From the NCBI GenBank assembly GCA_020445315.1, contig JAGRGW010000149.1, positions 1 through 32,087 of the forward strand: 32,087 nt of DNA, given 5' to 3'. A model generated the notes under the pieces. It was not told the DNA's origin and made no database searches. It was given only the letters and a program-made list of their open reading frames with translations. Every line of letters begins with the position of its first letter. Position 1 is the stretch's first letter. Below are positions 8,700 through 15,221 of the stretch, in pieces. The stretch comes from Gammaproteobacteria bacterium. GTDB taxonomy: Bacteria; Pseudomonadota; Gammaproteobacteria; Chromatiales; Chromatiaceae. Made by a program: the position numbers and the translations under genes.

Positions 8700-9235
8700 G
8701 AGTTCTCCTCCCAGCGTTGTGGTACCCGCTGCAGCTTGCTGATGTCGTAGCCGAGCGCGCGCACGTGCTCGACGAGAGACCGGTACGCGTCGTCGCTTAT
8801 CCGCGGTGAGCGCGCCATGATCCAGACGTAGTCGCGCTTGACGCGACCGATGATGGTGGTGCGGTAGTCCGGGTCGAGGTAAACGACGCGGTAATCGGCC
8901 CTGATCGGCCAGATGAACTGCATCCCCCAGATCGCGTTGCTGCCGTCGTCCCCGACGAACCCGACCGGCTCCATTTGCGCCCTTTCACCGTCGAACGATC
9001 CCTTGCGGTACGTAAAGGTCGTCTGGATCCTGTTGGGCCCTATCCGGTCGTACCTTTCGACGGCGTTGTAGATGTCCCGCTCGACAACAGTGGGTATGCT
9101 GGCGATCACGTACCAGTCGCCCATGAAGCGGTCGAGGTCGACGTGGGCCACGCCGGGCATGGGTGCGTGGCTGGCGCAGCCCGCGAGCGTGACCAGCAGC
9201 ACCAGCGCGAGCTTGAATCTGACAAAAGCACGCAC
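8696..9235 (-). CDS. lipocalin family lipoprotein (Blc-like)
   Basis: This is a 179-residue outer-membrane-type lipoprotein. I chose the GTG at 9235 because GAGGGG lies 7 bases upstream and the first 20 residues are a lipoprotein signal with lipobox LAGC (Cys20). The frame is open upstream to 9445, but that part overlaps the previous gene. DLDRFMGDWYVIASIPT is the lipocalin GxW signature. YRVVYLDPDYRTTIIGR and YVWIMARSPRISDDAY match later bacterial lipocalin segments. Blc-type lipocalins bind lysophospholipids and fatty acids in the envelope. Here it could carry or scavenge the modified lipid made by its operon. It starts 4 bases after the stop of the DUF6134 gene and its own stop overlaps the oxidoreductase start. 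Confidence 0.92.
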   Translation of the reverse strand: MRAFVRFKLALVLLVTLAGCASHAPMPGVAHVDLDRFMGDWYVIASIPTVVERDIYNAVERYDRIGPNRIQTTFTYRKGSFDGERAQMEPVGFVGDDGSNAIWGMQFIWPIRADYRVVYLDPDYRTTIIGRVKRDYVWIMARSPRISDDAYRSLVEHVRALGYDISKLQRVPQRWEENS

Positions 9236-9239
9236 CGCG

Positions 9240-9872
9240 TCACCCCTCGCGCCGCACATAGCGCAAAACCCGGCCATTCTCGACTTGGGTCTGCAATGCC
9301 TGCCAGCTACAGCCTGCGTCGTACCATAGATCGATCCTGACGCCCTGGCCCACGTCGAGGCGGTATTGCCGATCGCCGTATGCCCGCCCCTGGAACTGCA
9401 GCGGCTGCTCCGCCACCTCGACCAGCCTGGCCGGTTCGTAGTCACCGGTCTGGGTGTTCAGAAGGAAGTCGTGCTCGAGTAGCCGGGGATTCCAGTACGC
9501 AAAGGTGCGGACACATCCACCGATTCGCACCTGCCGGTCCGCAACGGTCACGAGCAGGTCATCGGCGACGCGGCTGGCATCGACCCGGTACCGCTCCCCG
9601 TCGTCGTCGGTCCTCGTTTTCAGGTTGGCGATACAGTCGCCATGCCAGACCTCGTCGGCCTGGTGCCGGTAGCTGAACGCGTTGAAGAACAGGATATCGA
9701 TCGACATCTCCGCCTCTACGCTCACACGACGTTGGTCGGCGTCCTGCTGAATCTGCACGCGGTGAACACCCACGGGCCTGTCGTCGAGATAGATGTCGAA
9801 CGCAAGCTCCGATTGTGCGGCACCGGCCCCGAATGCCGAGGCGAGGAGCAGTGTGGCGAACTGTGCTCTCAC
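9240..9872 (-). CDS. DUF6134-like secreted protein
   Basis: The 210-residue exported protein starts at GTG 9872, which overlaps the preceding DUF1295 stop (GTGA, 4 bases). Residues 1-20 (VRAQFATLLLASAFGAGAAQ) form a signal peptide with cleavage near AAQS. The mature part is beta-rich (LAFDIYLDDRPVGVHRVQI, FFNAFSYRHQADEVWHGDC) and resembles DUF6134, a family of periplasmic proteins with no assigned activity. Similar proteins tend to occur in lipid-modification clusters of this kind, by my recollection. Two Cys in the second half (in GGCVRTF and DAGCSW) could form a disulfide. Function unknown. A periplasmic accessory role in lipid handling is inferred from the operon only. Confidence 0.78.
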   Translation of the reverse strand: MRAQFATLLLASAFGAGAAQSELAFDIYLDDRPVGVHRVQIQQDADQRRVSVEAEMSIDILFFNAFSYRHQADEVWHGDCIANLKTRTDDDGERYRVDASRVADDLLVTVADRQVRIGGCVRTFAYWNPRLLEHDFLLNTQTGDYEPARLVEVAEQPLQFQGRAYGDRQYRLDVGQGVRIDLWYDAGCSWQALQTQVENGRVLRYVRREG

Positions 9873-10669
9873 GACTGCTGCCCCTTCAAGCCGGTCGGGT
9901 CGGCGGAGTTGCCCGGCCGCCACGGGATAAAGGCCGGCGTCGTCTGCTTGTAACGACGGTACGCAGGGCGCCGTTCGTGGATATCGCTCTCGAGCAGCGT
10001 GACGCCGGACACCCTGAGCAGCAGGAAGGTCATCAATACCGGTGCAAACACGGTCCAGGCCGCCCCGCTGGCCAGCGCGAAAAGGTAGAAACTCCACCAG
10101 ACGACGGCCTCGCCAAAGTAATTGGGATGACGGCTGAAGCGCCAAAGGCCCTGGTCCAGTACAGCGCCCTTGTTTTGCGGATTGGCCTTGAAGCGCATCA
10201 ACTGCCAGTCGGCCACGGCCTCGAACGCGAAGCCGACCAGGAACAACACCACGGCGACCAGGTGCAGGGGCTGCAGTGCCGCGGGCATCGCGAACGCAGC
10301 GGCGAGTGGCAACGATATCAACCAGGCCAACACCGCCTGCAAACCGAATACGGTGACCAGGCTCCGTCGATTGAAACCGGGACTTGCGTCGCGCATGGCC
10401 GCGTAGCGCCTGTCCTCCGGCTTGCCCGCATTGCGCCACGCCAGGTGCAGCGACAGCCTCAGCGACCACGCGGCAACCAGCACGAACAGCAACAGGCTGC
10501 TGGGCATTACTGCGCCGCCGGCGGCCAGGTAAACGACGGCGGAGACCAGAAAAAACAGCGACCAGAGGCTGTCGACAATGTTGACGTTCTCACGCCGCGC
10601 CGCATATGCCCAGCCCAGTGACGCCATCACCAGGAGCAGCGGCAGGGTAACCATCCAGGTGCCGATCAT
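9869..10669 (-). CDS. DUF1295 membrane protein (steroid 5-alpha-reductase/ICMT-like fold)
   Basis: The 266-residue polytopic membrane protein has about six or seven hydrophobic segments. The C-terminal signature GLWRFSRHPNYFGEAVVWWSFYLFAL (key elements RFSRHPNYFGE) is the hallmark of DUF1295 and the related isoprenylcysteine methyltransferase and steroid 5-alpha-reductase superfamily. NVNIVDSLWS near residue 28 is also typical of DUF1295. Family members bind NADPH or SAM at that C-terminal region and act on lipophilic substrates inside the membrane. A reductase or methyltransferase step on the acyl chain is therefore possible here. The start overlaps the DUF2878 stop by 4 bases and the stop overlaps the DUF6134 start by 4 bases. 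Confidence 0.9.
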   Translation of the reverse strand: MIGTWMVTLPLLLVMASLGWAYAARRENVNIVDSLWSLFFLVSAVVYLAAGGAVMPSSLLLFVLVAAWSLRLSLHLAWRNAGKPEDRRYAAMRDASPGFNRRSLVTVFGLQAVLAWLISLPLAAAFAMPAALQPLHLVAVVLFLVGFAFEAVADWQLMRFKANPQNKGAVLDQGLWRFSRHPNYFGEAVVWWSFYLFALASGAAWTVFAPVLMTFLLLRVSGVTLLESDIHERRPAYRRYKQTTPAFIPWRPGNSADPTGLKGQQS

Positions 10670-11211
10670 CGCGAGACCTCCAGGGACGTGTTCAACCTGC
10701 GTTCGAACCCGTCGTAACGTTGCGACAGGCGCATCAGCAGCGGGAACAGCGTGGCCCAGCCGACAGCGAGAACGATCATGGTCAGGCCGGTATCGGGAAA
10801 CACCACGGCGCCGAGCCGTTCACCGGCAAGAAACGCCAGCGGACCACCGATCGCGCCGAACAGCGCCGCAAGCAGGTACCGTCCCTTGAGCCAGCGCAAC
10901 GACACGTTCAGCGTGATCGCCAGCAGCGGCCACATCGCCAGTATCCACGCCGGCGCCAGCTGTCCGAACGGCTGGCCGCTCGGGTAGATCACCAGCCCGC
11001 TGACACTGACGAGGTTTTCCCAGACCAGTCCAAACGCCAGCGCGTAGGCCATCAGTTTCTGCTCTGCGGCCCGGTCGGCACTGGTCGACAGGTGAACCAG
11101 CAGGATCAGCAGCACGACGCCTGGCGCCAGCCAGTGCCAATCGCCCGCGCCCATCAGAACACTGGCAAACCAGCCCAGCTGGAACATCAGGAAATTCAGC
11201 AGCCCGCTCAT
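10666..11211 (-). CDS. DUF2878 family membrane protein
   Basis: The 181-residue protein is almost entirely hydrophobic, with about five or six TM segments (for example FLMFQLGWFASVLMGA, LAPGVVLLILLVHL, PAWILAMWPLLAITLNVSL). I chose the ATG at 11211 because it overlaps the stop of the upstream methyltransferase (ATGA) and begins with the family-typical MSGLLNFLMFQLGW. The open frame upstream to 11319 overlaps that gene and has no membrane character. DUF2878 proteins are commonly found beside CFA-like methyltransferases and DUF1365 (recollection). No activity is established. A membrane scaffold or transporter role is possible but unsupported. Confidence 0.88.
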   Translation of the reverse strand: MSGLLNFLMFQLGWFASVLMGAGDWHWLAPGVVLLILLVHLSTSADRAAEQKLMAYALAFGLVWENLVSVSGLVIYPSGQPFGQLAPAWILAMWPLLAITLNVSLRWLKGRYLLAALFGAIGGPLAFLAGERLGAVVFPDTGLTMIVLAVGWATLFPLLMRLSQRYDGFERRLNTSLEVSR

Positions 11212-12251
11212 ACCGGTTCCTTGGCGAAGCGGTAGTGCGCGACGAACCACTCCTGACCATCGCGGTAGGCGAACAGCACGGCGCAGGCCATGAAGAACAT
11301 GCGCCAGCGCTGCCACCACAGGCCGGCGAAATCACGACCGTAGGTCTGTTCGAACAACGGCCGCAGCTCGGATCGGCGCGCGTCCATGCGTTCCAGCCAG
11401 GCATTGCACGTCCGCGCATAGTGCTCGCCCGACCAGAACCAGCGCCGCTCCAGCGTGAACGGCGAATGCACCCGCAGCGGCAGGTCGGCGCTGGGCATCA
11501 TGCCGCCGGCGAAGAAATGGCGACTCATCCAGTCCGCCGGCCCCTTGTCCTCGAACAGGTAGGGTACGCGACGATGCACGAAGATGTGCACGAACAGGCG
11601 GCCCGACGCGTTCAGCCATTCGGCCGCACGACCCAGCAGAGCCTCCCAGTTGCGCATGTGTTCGAACATCTCGACCGACACGATGCGATCGAAGCGGCCT
11701 TCCGGCTGGAAATCGTTCATGTCCGCGGTCACGACGCGAACATTGCTCAGCCCTTGCGCCGCGGCCCGATCGCGGATGAAACGACCCTGGGACCGGGAGT
11801 TGGAGACAGCGACGATCTCGCTACCGGGAAAGCGATCGGCCATGTACAGGGTGAGTGACCCCCAACCACACCCCAGTTCGAGGATGCGGTGGCCGTCCTG
11901 TATCGCGGCGTGGTCGACCGTGGCGGCAAGCGCGGCGGCCTCGGCGTCGTCGAGGCTCGTCACGCCTGCCGGCCAATAGCCGCAACTGTACTTGCGATGA
12001 CCACCAAGGACCTGGTCGAAGAACTCGGCCGGCACCTCGTAATGCTGTTCGTTGGCGAGTTCGGGCACCTCGGCGACAGGTCCGGAGCGCATGGCGTCGA
12101 GAAAATCCTGTTCGGCCACGGCGGCGCGCTCGATGTCGTCGGCCGAGATCTCGGCGAGACGCTCGCGCAACAGGTGCCGGATCCCGGCACGAATGATCGC
12201 GTCGGGAAGCATCCCCTTCTCAGAAAGTTCCTGCGCCGTGTGCTGATTCAT
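11208..12251 (-). CDS. second CFA-synthase-like SAM-dependent methyltransferase
   Basis: The 347-residue protein is the first gene of the ten-gene operon. I chose the ATG at 12251 because GGAGG lies 6 bases upstream. The frame reaches 12302, but that would place the start inside the phased repeat element. HYEVPAEFF (about residue 70) precedes YSCGYW, which keeps the Cys (Cys90) equivalent to E. coli Cfa Cys139. The SAM site is LELGCGWGSLTLYMA (124-138), and VEMFEHM keeps the conserved Glu and His. It is only distantly similar to the gene at 5433-6704 and lacks that protein's long N-terminal domain, so the two are not a recent duplication. It probably transfers a one-carbon unit to an unsaturated acyl chain. 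Whether it makes a cyclopropane or a methyl branch is unknown. Confidence 0.88.
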   Translation of the reverse strand: MNQHTAQELSEKGMLPDAIIRAGIRHLLRERLAEISADDIERAAVAEQDFLDAMRSGPVAEVPELANEQHYEVPAEFFDQVLGGHRKYSCGYWPAGVTSLDDAEAAALAATVDHAAIQDGHRILELGCGWGSLTLYMADRFPGSEIVAVSNSRSQGRFIRDRAAAQGLSNVRVVTADMNDFQPEGRFDRIVSVEMFEHMRNWEALLGRAAEWLNASGRLFVHIFVHRRVPYLFEDKGPADWMSRHFFAGGMMPSADLPLRVHSPFTLERRWFWSGEHYARTCNAWLERMDARRSELRPLFEQTYGRDFAGLWWQRWRMFFMACAVLFAYRDGQEWFVAHYRFAKEPV

Positions 12252-12294
12252 GATTGGCCTCCATCTAGAGCTTTTCACGAAGGCTACGCGCAGG

Positions 12295-12337
12295 TTTGTC
12301 AAACGGTCGTCAAGGAGATCTCAAAATTTCGTCAAAA
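12295..12337. promoter_or_regulatory. 11-bp-phased TCAA direct repeats, probable OmpR-family operator
   Basis: GTCAA, GTCAA, CTCAA and GTCAA begin at 12298, 12309, 12320 and 12331, an exact 11-base period over four copies. On the operon's strand they read TTGAC/TTGAG. The copy nearest the gene is part of TTGACA (12302-12297), a perfect -35 hexamer lying 46 bases before the methyltransferase ATG. No good -10 lies 16-18 bases downstream (CGTGAA), as expected for an activator-dependent promoter. OmpR/PhoB-type regulators bind head-to-tail half-sites spaced by one 11-bp helical turn. The operon encodes such a regulator. Binding itself is inferred. Confidence 0.6.
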
Positions 12338-12518
12338 CCGCGAACAAAACCCTTGCCTGTCCGTTGATTTGAAGACATCGATGAAGCGGCAAGCCAGGTA
12401 CACGGATCAAGTCCGCGAAGCATCGTTCGATCGCTACTGAGGTACGATGGCGTCGGACACCGACATCGATGGTTTCCCCAAGACCTGCCCCACTCCACCT
12501 GACGACGGAAGCAACGTG

Positions 12519-13589
12519 ATGCACCTGCGAGACATGCTATTGAGCCTGTGGACCATCGTTATGCTGGCCAGCCCGGCTTTTGCAACAGGCGAGGTCTATC
12601 ACCTCCGCCTGGCGCAGAGCTGGCCGACGAACGCGCCCTTGATGGGCGACGCGCCGAGGCAGATGGCAGCATTGGCGGATAGCCTGTCCGGCGGCCGCCT
12701 GAAGATCACCGTCGACTCGGCCAACAAGCACAAGGCGCCGCTGGCCGTGTTCGACATGGTCAAGGCCGGCCACTACGACATGGGACACTCGGCCTCCTAC
12801 TACTGGAAGGGCAAACTCCCCAACGCGCAATACTTCACGACCATGCCGTTCGGCATGACGACACCGGAACAGTTCGCCTGGTTCTATCACGGCGGTGGTC
12901 TGCAACTGATGGAGAAGGTCTACGCACCGCACGGCGTGCTGTCGTTTCCCGGTGGTAACTCCGGCGGGCAGATGGCCGGCTGGTTCCGCAAGGAGATCAA
13001 CGCTGTCGACGACCTCAAGGGCCTGAAGATCCGCATCCCCGGTTTCGCCGCGGAAATCATGGCCGAACTCGGCGCCGTACCGACCAACATCGCCCAGGGC
13101 GACCTCTACACCGCGCTGGACCGCAAGACCATCGACGCCGTCGAGTGGGTCGGGCCGTCGCTGGACCTGCGCATGGGTTTCCAGAAGATCGCGCCGTACT
13201 ACTACACCGGCTGGCACGAACCCGGCGCAGACCTCCAGTTTCTCGTCCACGAAAAGACCTACCGCGCGCTGCCGCCCGACCTGCAGGCCGTGCTCGAGGC
13301 CGCGATGCGGCTGGCCGCGTTCGACACCTACGTGAGCTTCTACCACGAAAGCGCCGTCGAGCTGGCCCGCTTGCGCACGGAGTTCCCGAACGTGCAGATC
13401 AGGCCGTTTCCGGCCGATGTCGTGCAGGCCCTGCGCGAGGCCTACCGGCGACTGCTGGCACAACAGGCGGCACGTGACCCGCTCGCACGGGAGATCATCG
13501 AATCGCTCGGGTCCTACCGCCGGATCGCCAGGGACTGGACGCGGGTATCCGACGGCACCTTTCTCGACCTCGTCGCCGGTGACGACTGA
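12519..13589 (+). CDS. TRAP transporter substrate-binding protein (DctP family)
   Basis: The 356-residue periplasmic receptor starts at ATG 12519 with a signal peptide (MHLRDMLLSLWTIVMLASPAFA). A GTG one codon earlier is an alternative. YHLRLAQSWPTNAPLMGDA opens the mature domain. LKGLKIRIPGFAAEIMAELGAVPTNI and ALDRKTIDAVEWVGPSLDLRMGF are DctP-family hallmarks, and the Arg in KIRIPG is the residue that normally pairs with the substrate carboxylate. The wider sequence resembles the TakP-like alpha-keto-acid group. No dctQ or dctM membrane genes are adjacent, so it is an orphan here. It is divergent from the lipid operon and shares the 267-base intergenic region at 12252-12518. A role in fatty- or keto-acid uptake is only a guess. 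Confidence 0.9.
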   Translation: MHLRDMLLSLWTIVMLASPAFATGEVYHLRLAQSWPTNAPLMGDAPRQMAALADSLSGGRLKITVDSANKHKAPLAVFDMVKAGHYDMGHSASYYWKGKLPNAQYFTTMPFGMTTPEQFAWFYHGGGLQLMEKVYAPHGVLSFPGGNSGGQMAGWFRKEINAVDDLKGLKIRIPGFAAEIMAELGAVPTNIAQGDLYTALDRKTIDAVEWVGPSLDLRMGFQKIAPYYYTGWHEPGADLQFLVHEKTYRALPPDLQAVLEAAMRLAAFDTYVSFYHESAVELARLRTEFPNVQIRPFPADVVQALREAYRRLLAQQAARDPLAREIIESLGSYRRIARDWTRVSDGTFLDLVAGDD

Positions 13590-13596
13590 TTCCGGC

Positions 13597-13653
13597 TAGT
13601 GTGGGCCATGCGGATGATTCTGAGCGTTACAGAATTATCCGCATGGCCCACTA
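13597..13653. terminator. long perfect hairpin between convergent genes
   Basis: The arms 13602-13622 and 13630-13650 pair over 21 positions with a single G-T wobble (13616/13636) and a 7-base loop. TAG at 13597 and CTA at 13651 extend the pairing past a 2-base bulge. The element sits 12 bases after the TRAP gene stop. Its far end overlaps the stop codon of the DUF2894 gene on the other strand, so it is placed to terminate both convergent transcripts. There is no T tract on either side, so simple Rho-independent termination is not certain. An RNA-stabilising or mobile palindrome is an alternative. Confidence 0.55.
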
Positions 13654-14532
13654 ACGCCGTCGCTTGCGCGCGGGTTTCTTTTTGCCGCCCACCGATTCGG
13701 CGGCACGCTGCAACCACAGCACGGTGTCCATGTGCGCGACGAACCGCCTGGCGAATGCCGGCGAGATCTCGTGCATCATCGCCAGGTGGCGCGCAACCAG
13801 CGCCTGGGCATTCAACGGCCCGCGATCCTCTTCGCCGACCTGCAGCTCCCGCGTGACCCGCTGCTGCGCCTGGTGCGCCTGCAGCGACTGGCGCAGGCGG
13901 CGCATCGCGCCGAGTTCGACGGTGTCTTCCGCAGACGCGGCGGCCGGCCGGTATCCGCGCCGTGCGGGCTGCAGCAGTTCCCGGTCCTGTTGCCGCAGGG
14001 CCGCTGCCAGGGAGCCGTCCTGCGCGGGTTCGTCGTCCGGGTCGCTGCGCGGCACCGCGTCGCGCAGCGCCGACAGTTGGCCGGTGCGGTAGCCGTGCAC
14101 CGGGCGACTCCCGGCATGGCGCAGGACCCGTTTGAACTCGCCCCGCGCGAACGCCTGCTCCAGCTCGACCTCGCGGCCGGGGTCTTCTGCCGCGATGCGT
14201 TCGAGTACGCCGCCCGCCTGCTCCCGCGCCGCCACGAAATCGTCGTGGTAGCCCTTCATCGCCCGCAGTGCCTTCCGTGCCAGCATGTCGGCCACCGCCG
14301 GTCGCTGCTTGCCGGCACGCTCGGCGAGCGCCTGGATGAAACAGGCCCGCACGGGATCGTACTGGCCGATACCGCTGTCGACGAACGCCCGCAGCGCGGC
14401 CGGCAGGCGCTCGGGGGCGTCGACGTCGATGTCGGCCAGCGCATCAATACCGGGTACGGAGTCGTTATCCAGCTTGCTGCGCACAGCGGGCGCTTTCCGG
14501 CCTTTCGTCATCCGATCCGCGCCCCTGCTCAA
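13651..14532 (-). CDS. DUF2894 domain-containing protein
   Basis: The 293-residue, mostly helical, cytoplasmic-type protein has no signal peptide or TM segment. Residues 23-150 are rich in Ala, Arg and Glu with helical heptad character. A linker rich in Gln, Asp and Pro covers about 155-200. The C-terminal part (VARHLAMMHEISPAFARRFVAHMDTVLWLQ, about 247-275) is the most family-like block, and the protein ends in a strongly basic tail (KKKPARKRRR). I assign DUF2894 mainly because this protein ends the characteristic DUF3348-DUF802-OmpA-DUF2894 operon. Its start overlaps the OmpA gene stop by 4 bases (ATGA). No activity is known. The basic tail could bind nucleic acid or membrane. An effector or regulator of the neighbouring motor proteins is inferred. 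Confidence 0.8.
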   Translation of the reverse strand: MSRGADRMTKGRKAPAVRSKLDNDSVPGIDALADIDVDAPERLPAALRAFVDSGIGQYDPVRACFIQALAERAGKQRPAVADMLARKALRAMKGYHDDFVAAREQAGGVLERIAAEDPGREVELEQAFARGEFKRVLRHAGSRPVHGYRTGQLSALRDAVPRSDPDDEPAQDGSLAAALRQQDRELLQPARRGYRPAAASAEDTVELGAMRRLRQSLQAHQAQQRVTRELQVGEEDRGPLNAQALVARHLAMMHEISPAFARRFVAHMDTVLWLQRAAESVGGKKKPARKRRR

Positions 14533-15221
14533 CCGCCCTGCGCGCTGCGGGGAACCGGCGCCATTTCGACCCGTCGATTCTGCGACCGGCTCTGGTCATC
14601 GTCGTTCGGCACGATCGGCTGCTGTGCACCGAACGCGGCAGCGAACACCCGCTGCGGCGACATGCCCTGTTCGATCAGTGCGCGGGTGACCGTCAACGCG
14701 CGCTGCGCCGACAGCTCCCAGTTGTCGAGGTAGCGGCTGTTGCCCTTCTGGATCGGCAGGTCATCGGTGAACCCGCTGACCATCAACAGTTCGTCGCGCT
14801 CCTCCAGGTAGACCTGCAGCGGGCCGACCAGCGTCTGCAGCAGGCGCGCGCCCTCCGGCTCCAGCCGGTCGGAGTTCAACGAGAACAGGAACCGGCCGCT
14901 GATGCCGATGCGACCGTCGCGCAACGTCACGCGCCCGGTCGCCAGCGGGTCGGCCAACGCAGCCTCCAGCGCGAGGCGACGACGTTCCGCTTCTTCGCGC
15001 AAGCGCTCGGCGGCCAGGCGGCGCTCCTGCTCGGCGATGCGTCGCTGCTCCTCGACCTGGCGCCTGGCCACTTCCTCGCGCAGGCTCTCGTCGAGCTGCA
15101 GCTGGTAGCCGATGAACCAGACGACCAGCAGCACGAAGACGCCGGCCAGGCCGGCCATCAGGTCACCGAATACCGCCCAGATTGGCGGTGCCGGCGCATG
15201 ATGCTCGTCCCACTCGTCCAT
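14529..15221 (-). CDS. OmpA/MotB-like stator B-subunit protein
   Basis: The 230-residue protein has one TM helix near the N terminus (about residues 17-39) and an acidic residue at its start (VFGDLMAGLAGVFVLLV, Asp20). This is where MotB and ZorB carry their proton-binding Asp. A charged helical stalk (about 42-92) follows, then an OmpA-like peptidoglycan-binding domain (about 100-222) with GFTDD, NWELSAQRALTVTRALI and the final SRSQNRRVEM motif. This architecture belongs to peptidoglycan-anchored stator subunits, not to outer-membrane porins. It overlaps the DUF802 gene by a single base (TGATG). Its likely partner is the channel protein encoded immediately upstream. Flagellar MotB is unlikely because no flagellar genes are present and the A subunit is of another type. 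Confidence 0.9.
   Translation of the reverse strand: MDEWDEHHAPAPPIWAVFGDLMAGLAGVFVLLVVWFIGYQLQLDESLREEVARRQVEEQRRIAEQERRLAAERLREEAERRRLALEAALADPLATGRVTLRDGRIGISGRFLFSLNSDRLEPEGARLLQTLVGPLQVYLEERDELLMVSGFTDDLPIQKGNSRYLDNWELSAQRALTVTRALIEQGMSPQRVFAAAFGAQQPIVPNDDDQSRSQNRRVEMAPVPRSAQGG

Noticed and set aside
9876-10469. N-terminal extension of the DUF6134 frame
   Set aside because: It lies antisense-free but fully within the DUF1295 gene in another frame. The signal peptide and GTGA overlap set the start at 9872.
5433-12251. The two methyltransferases as a recent tandem duplication
   Set aside because: They differ in length, N-terminal domain and active-site segment, and are separated by six unrelated genes.
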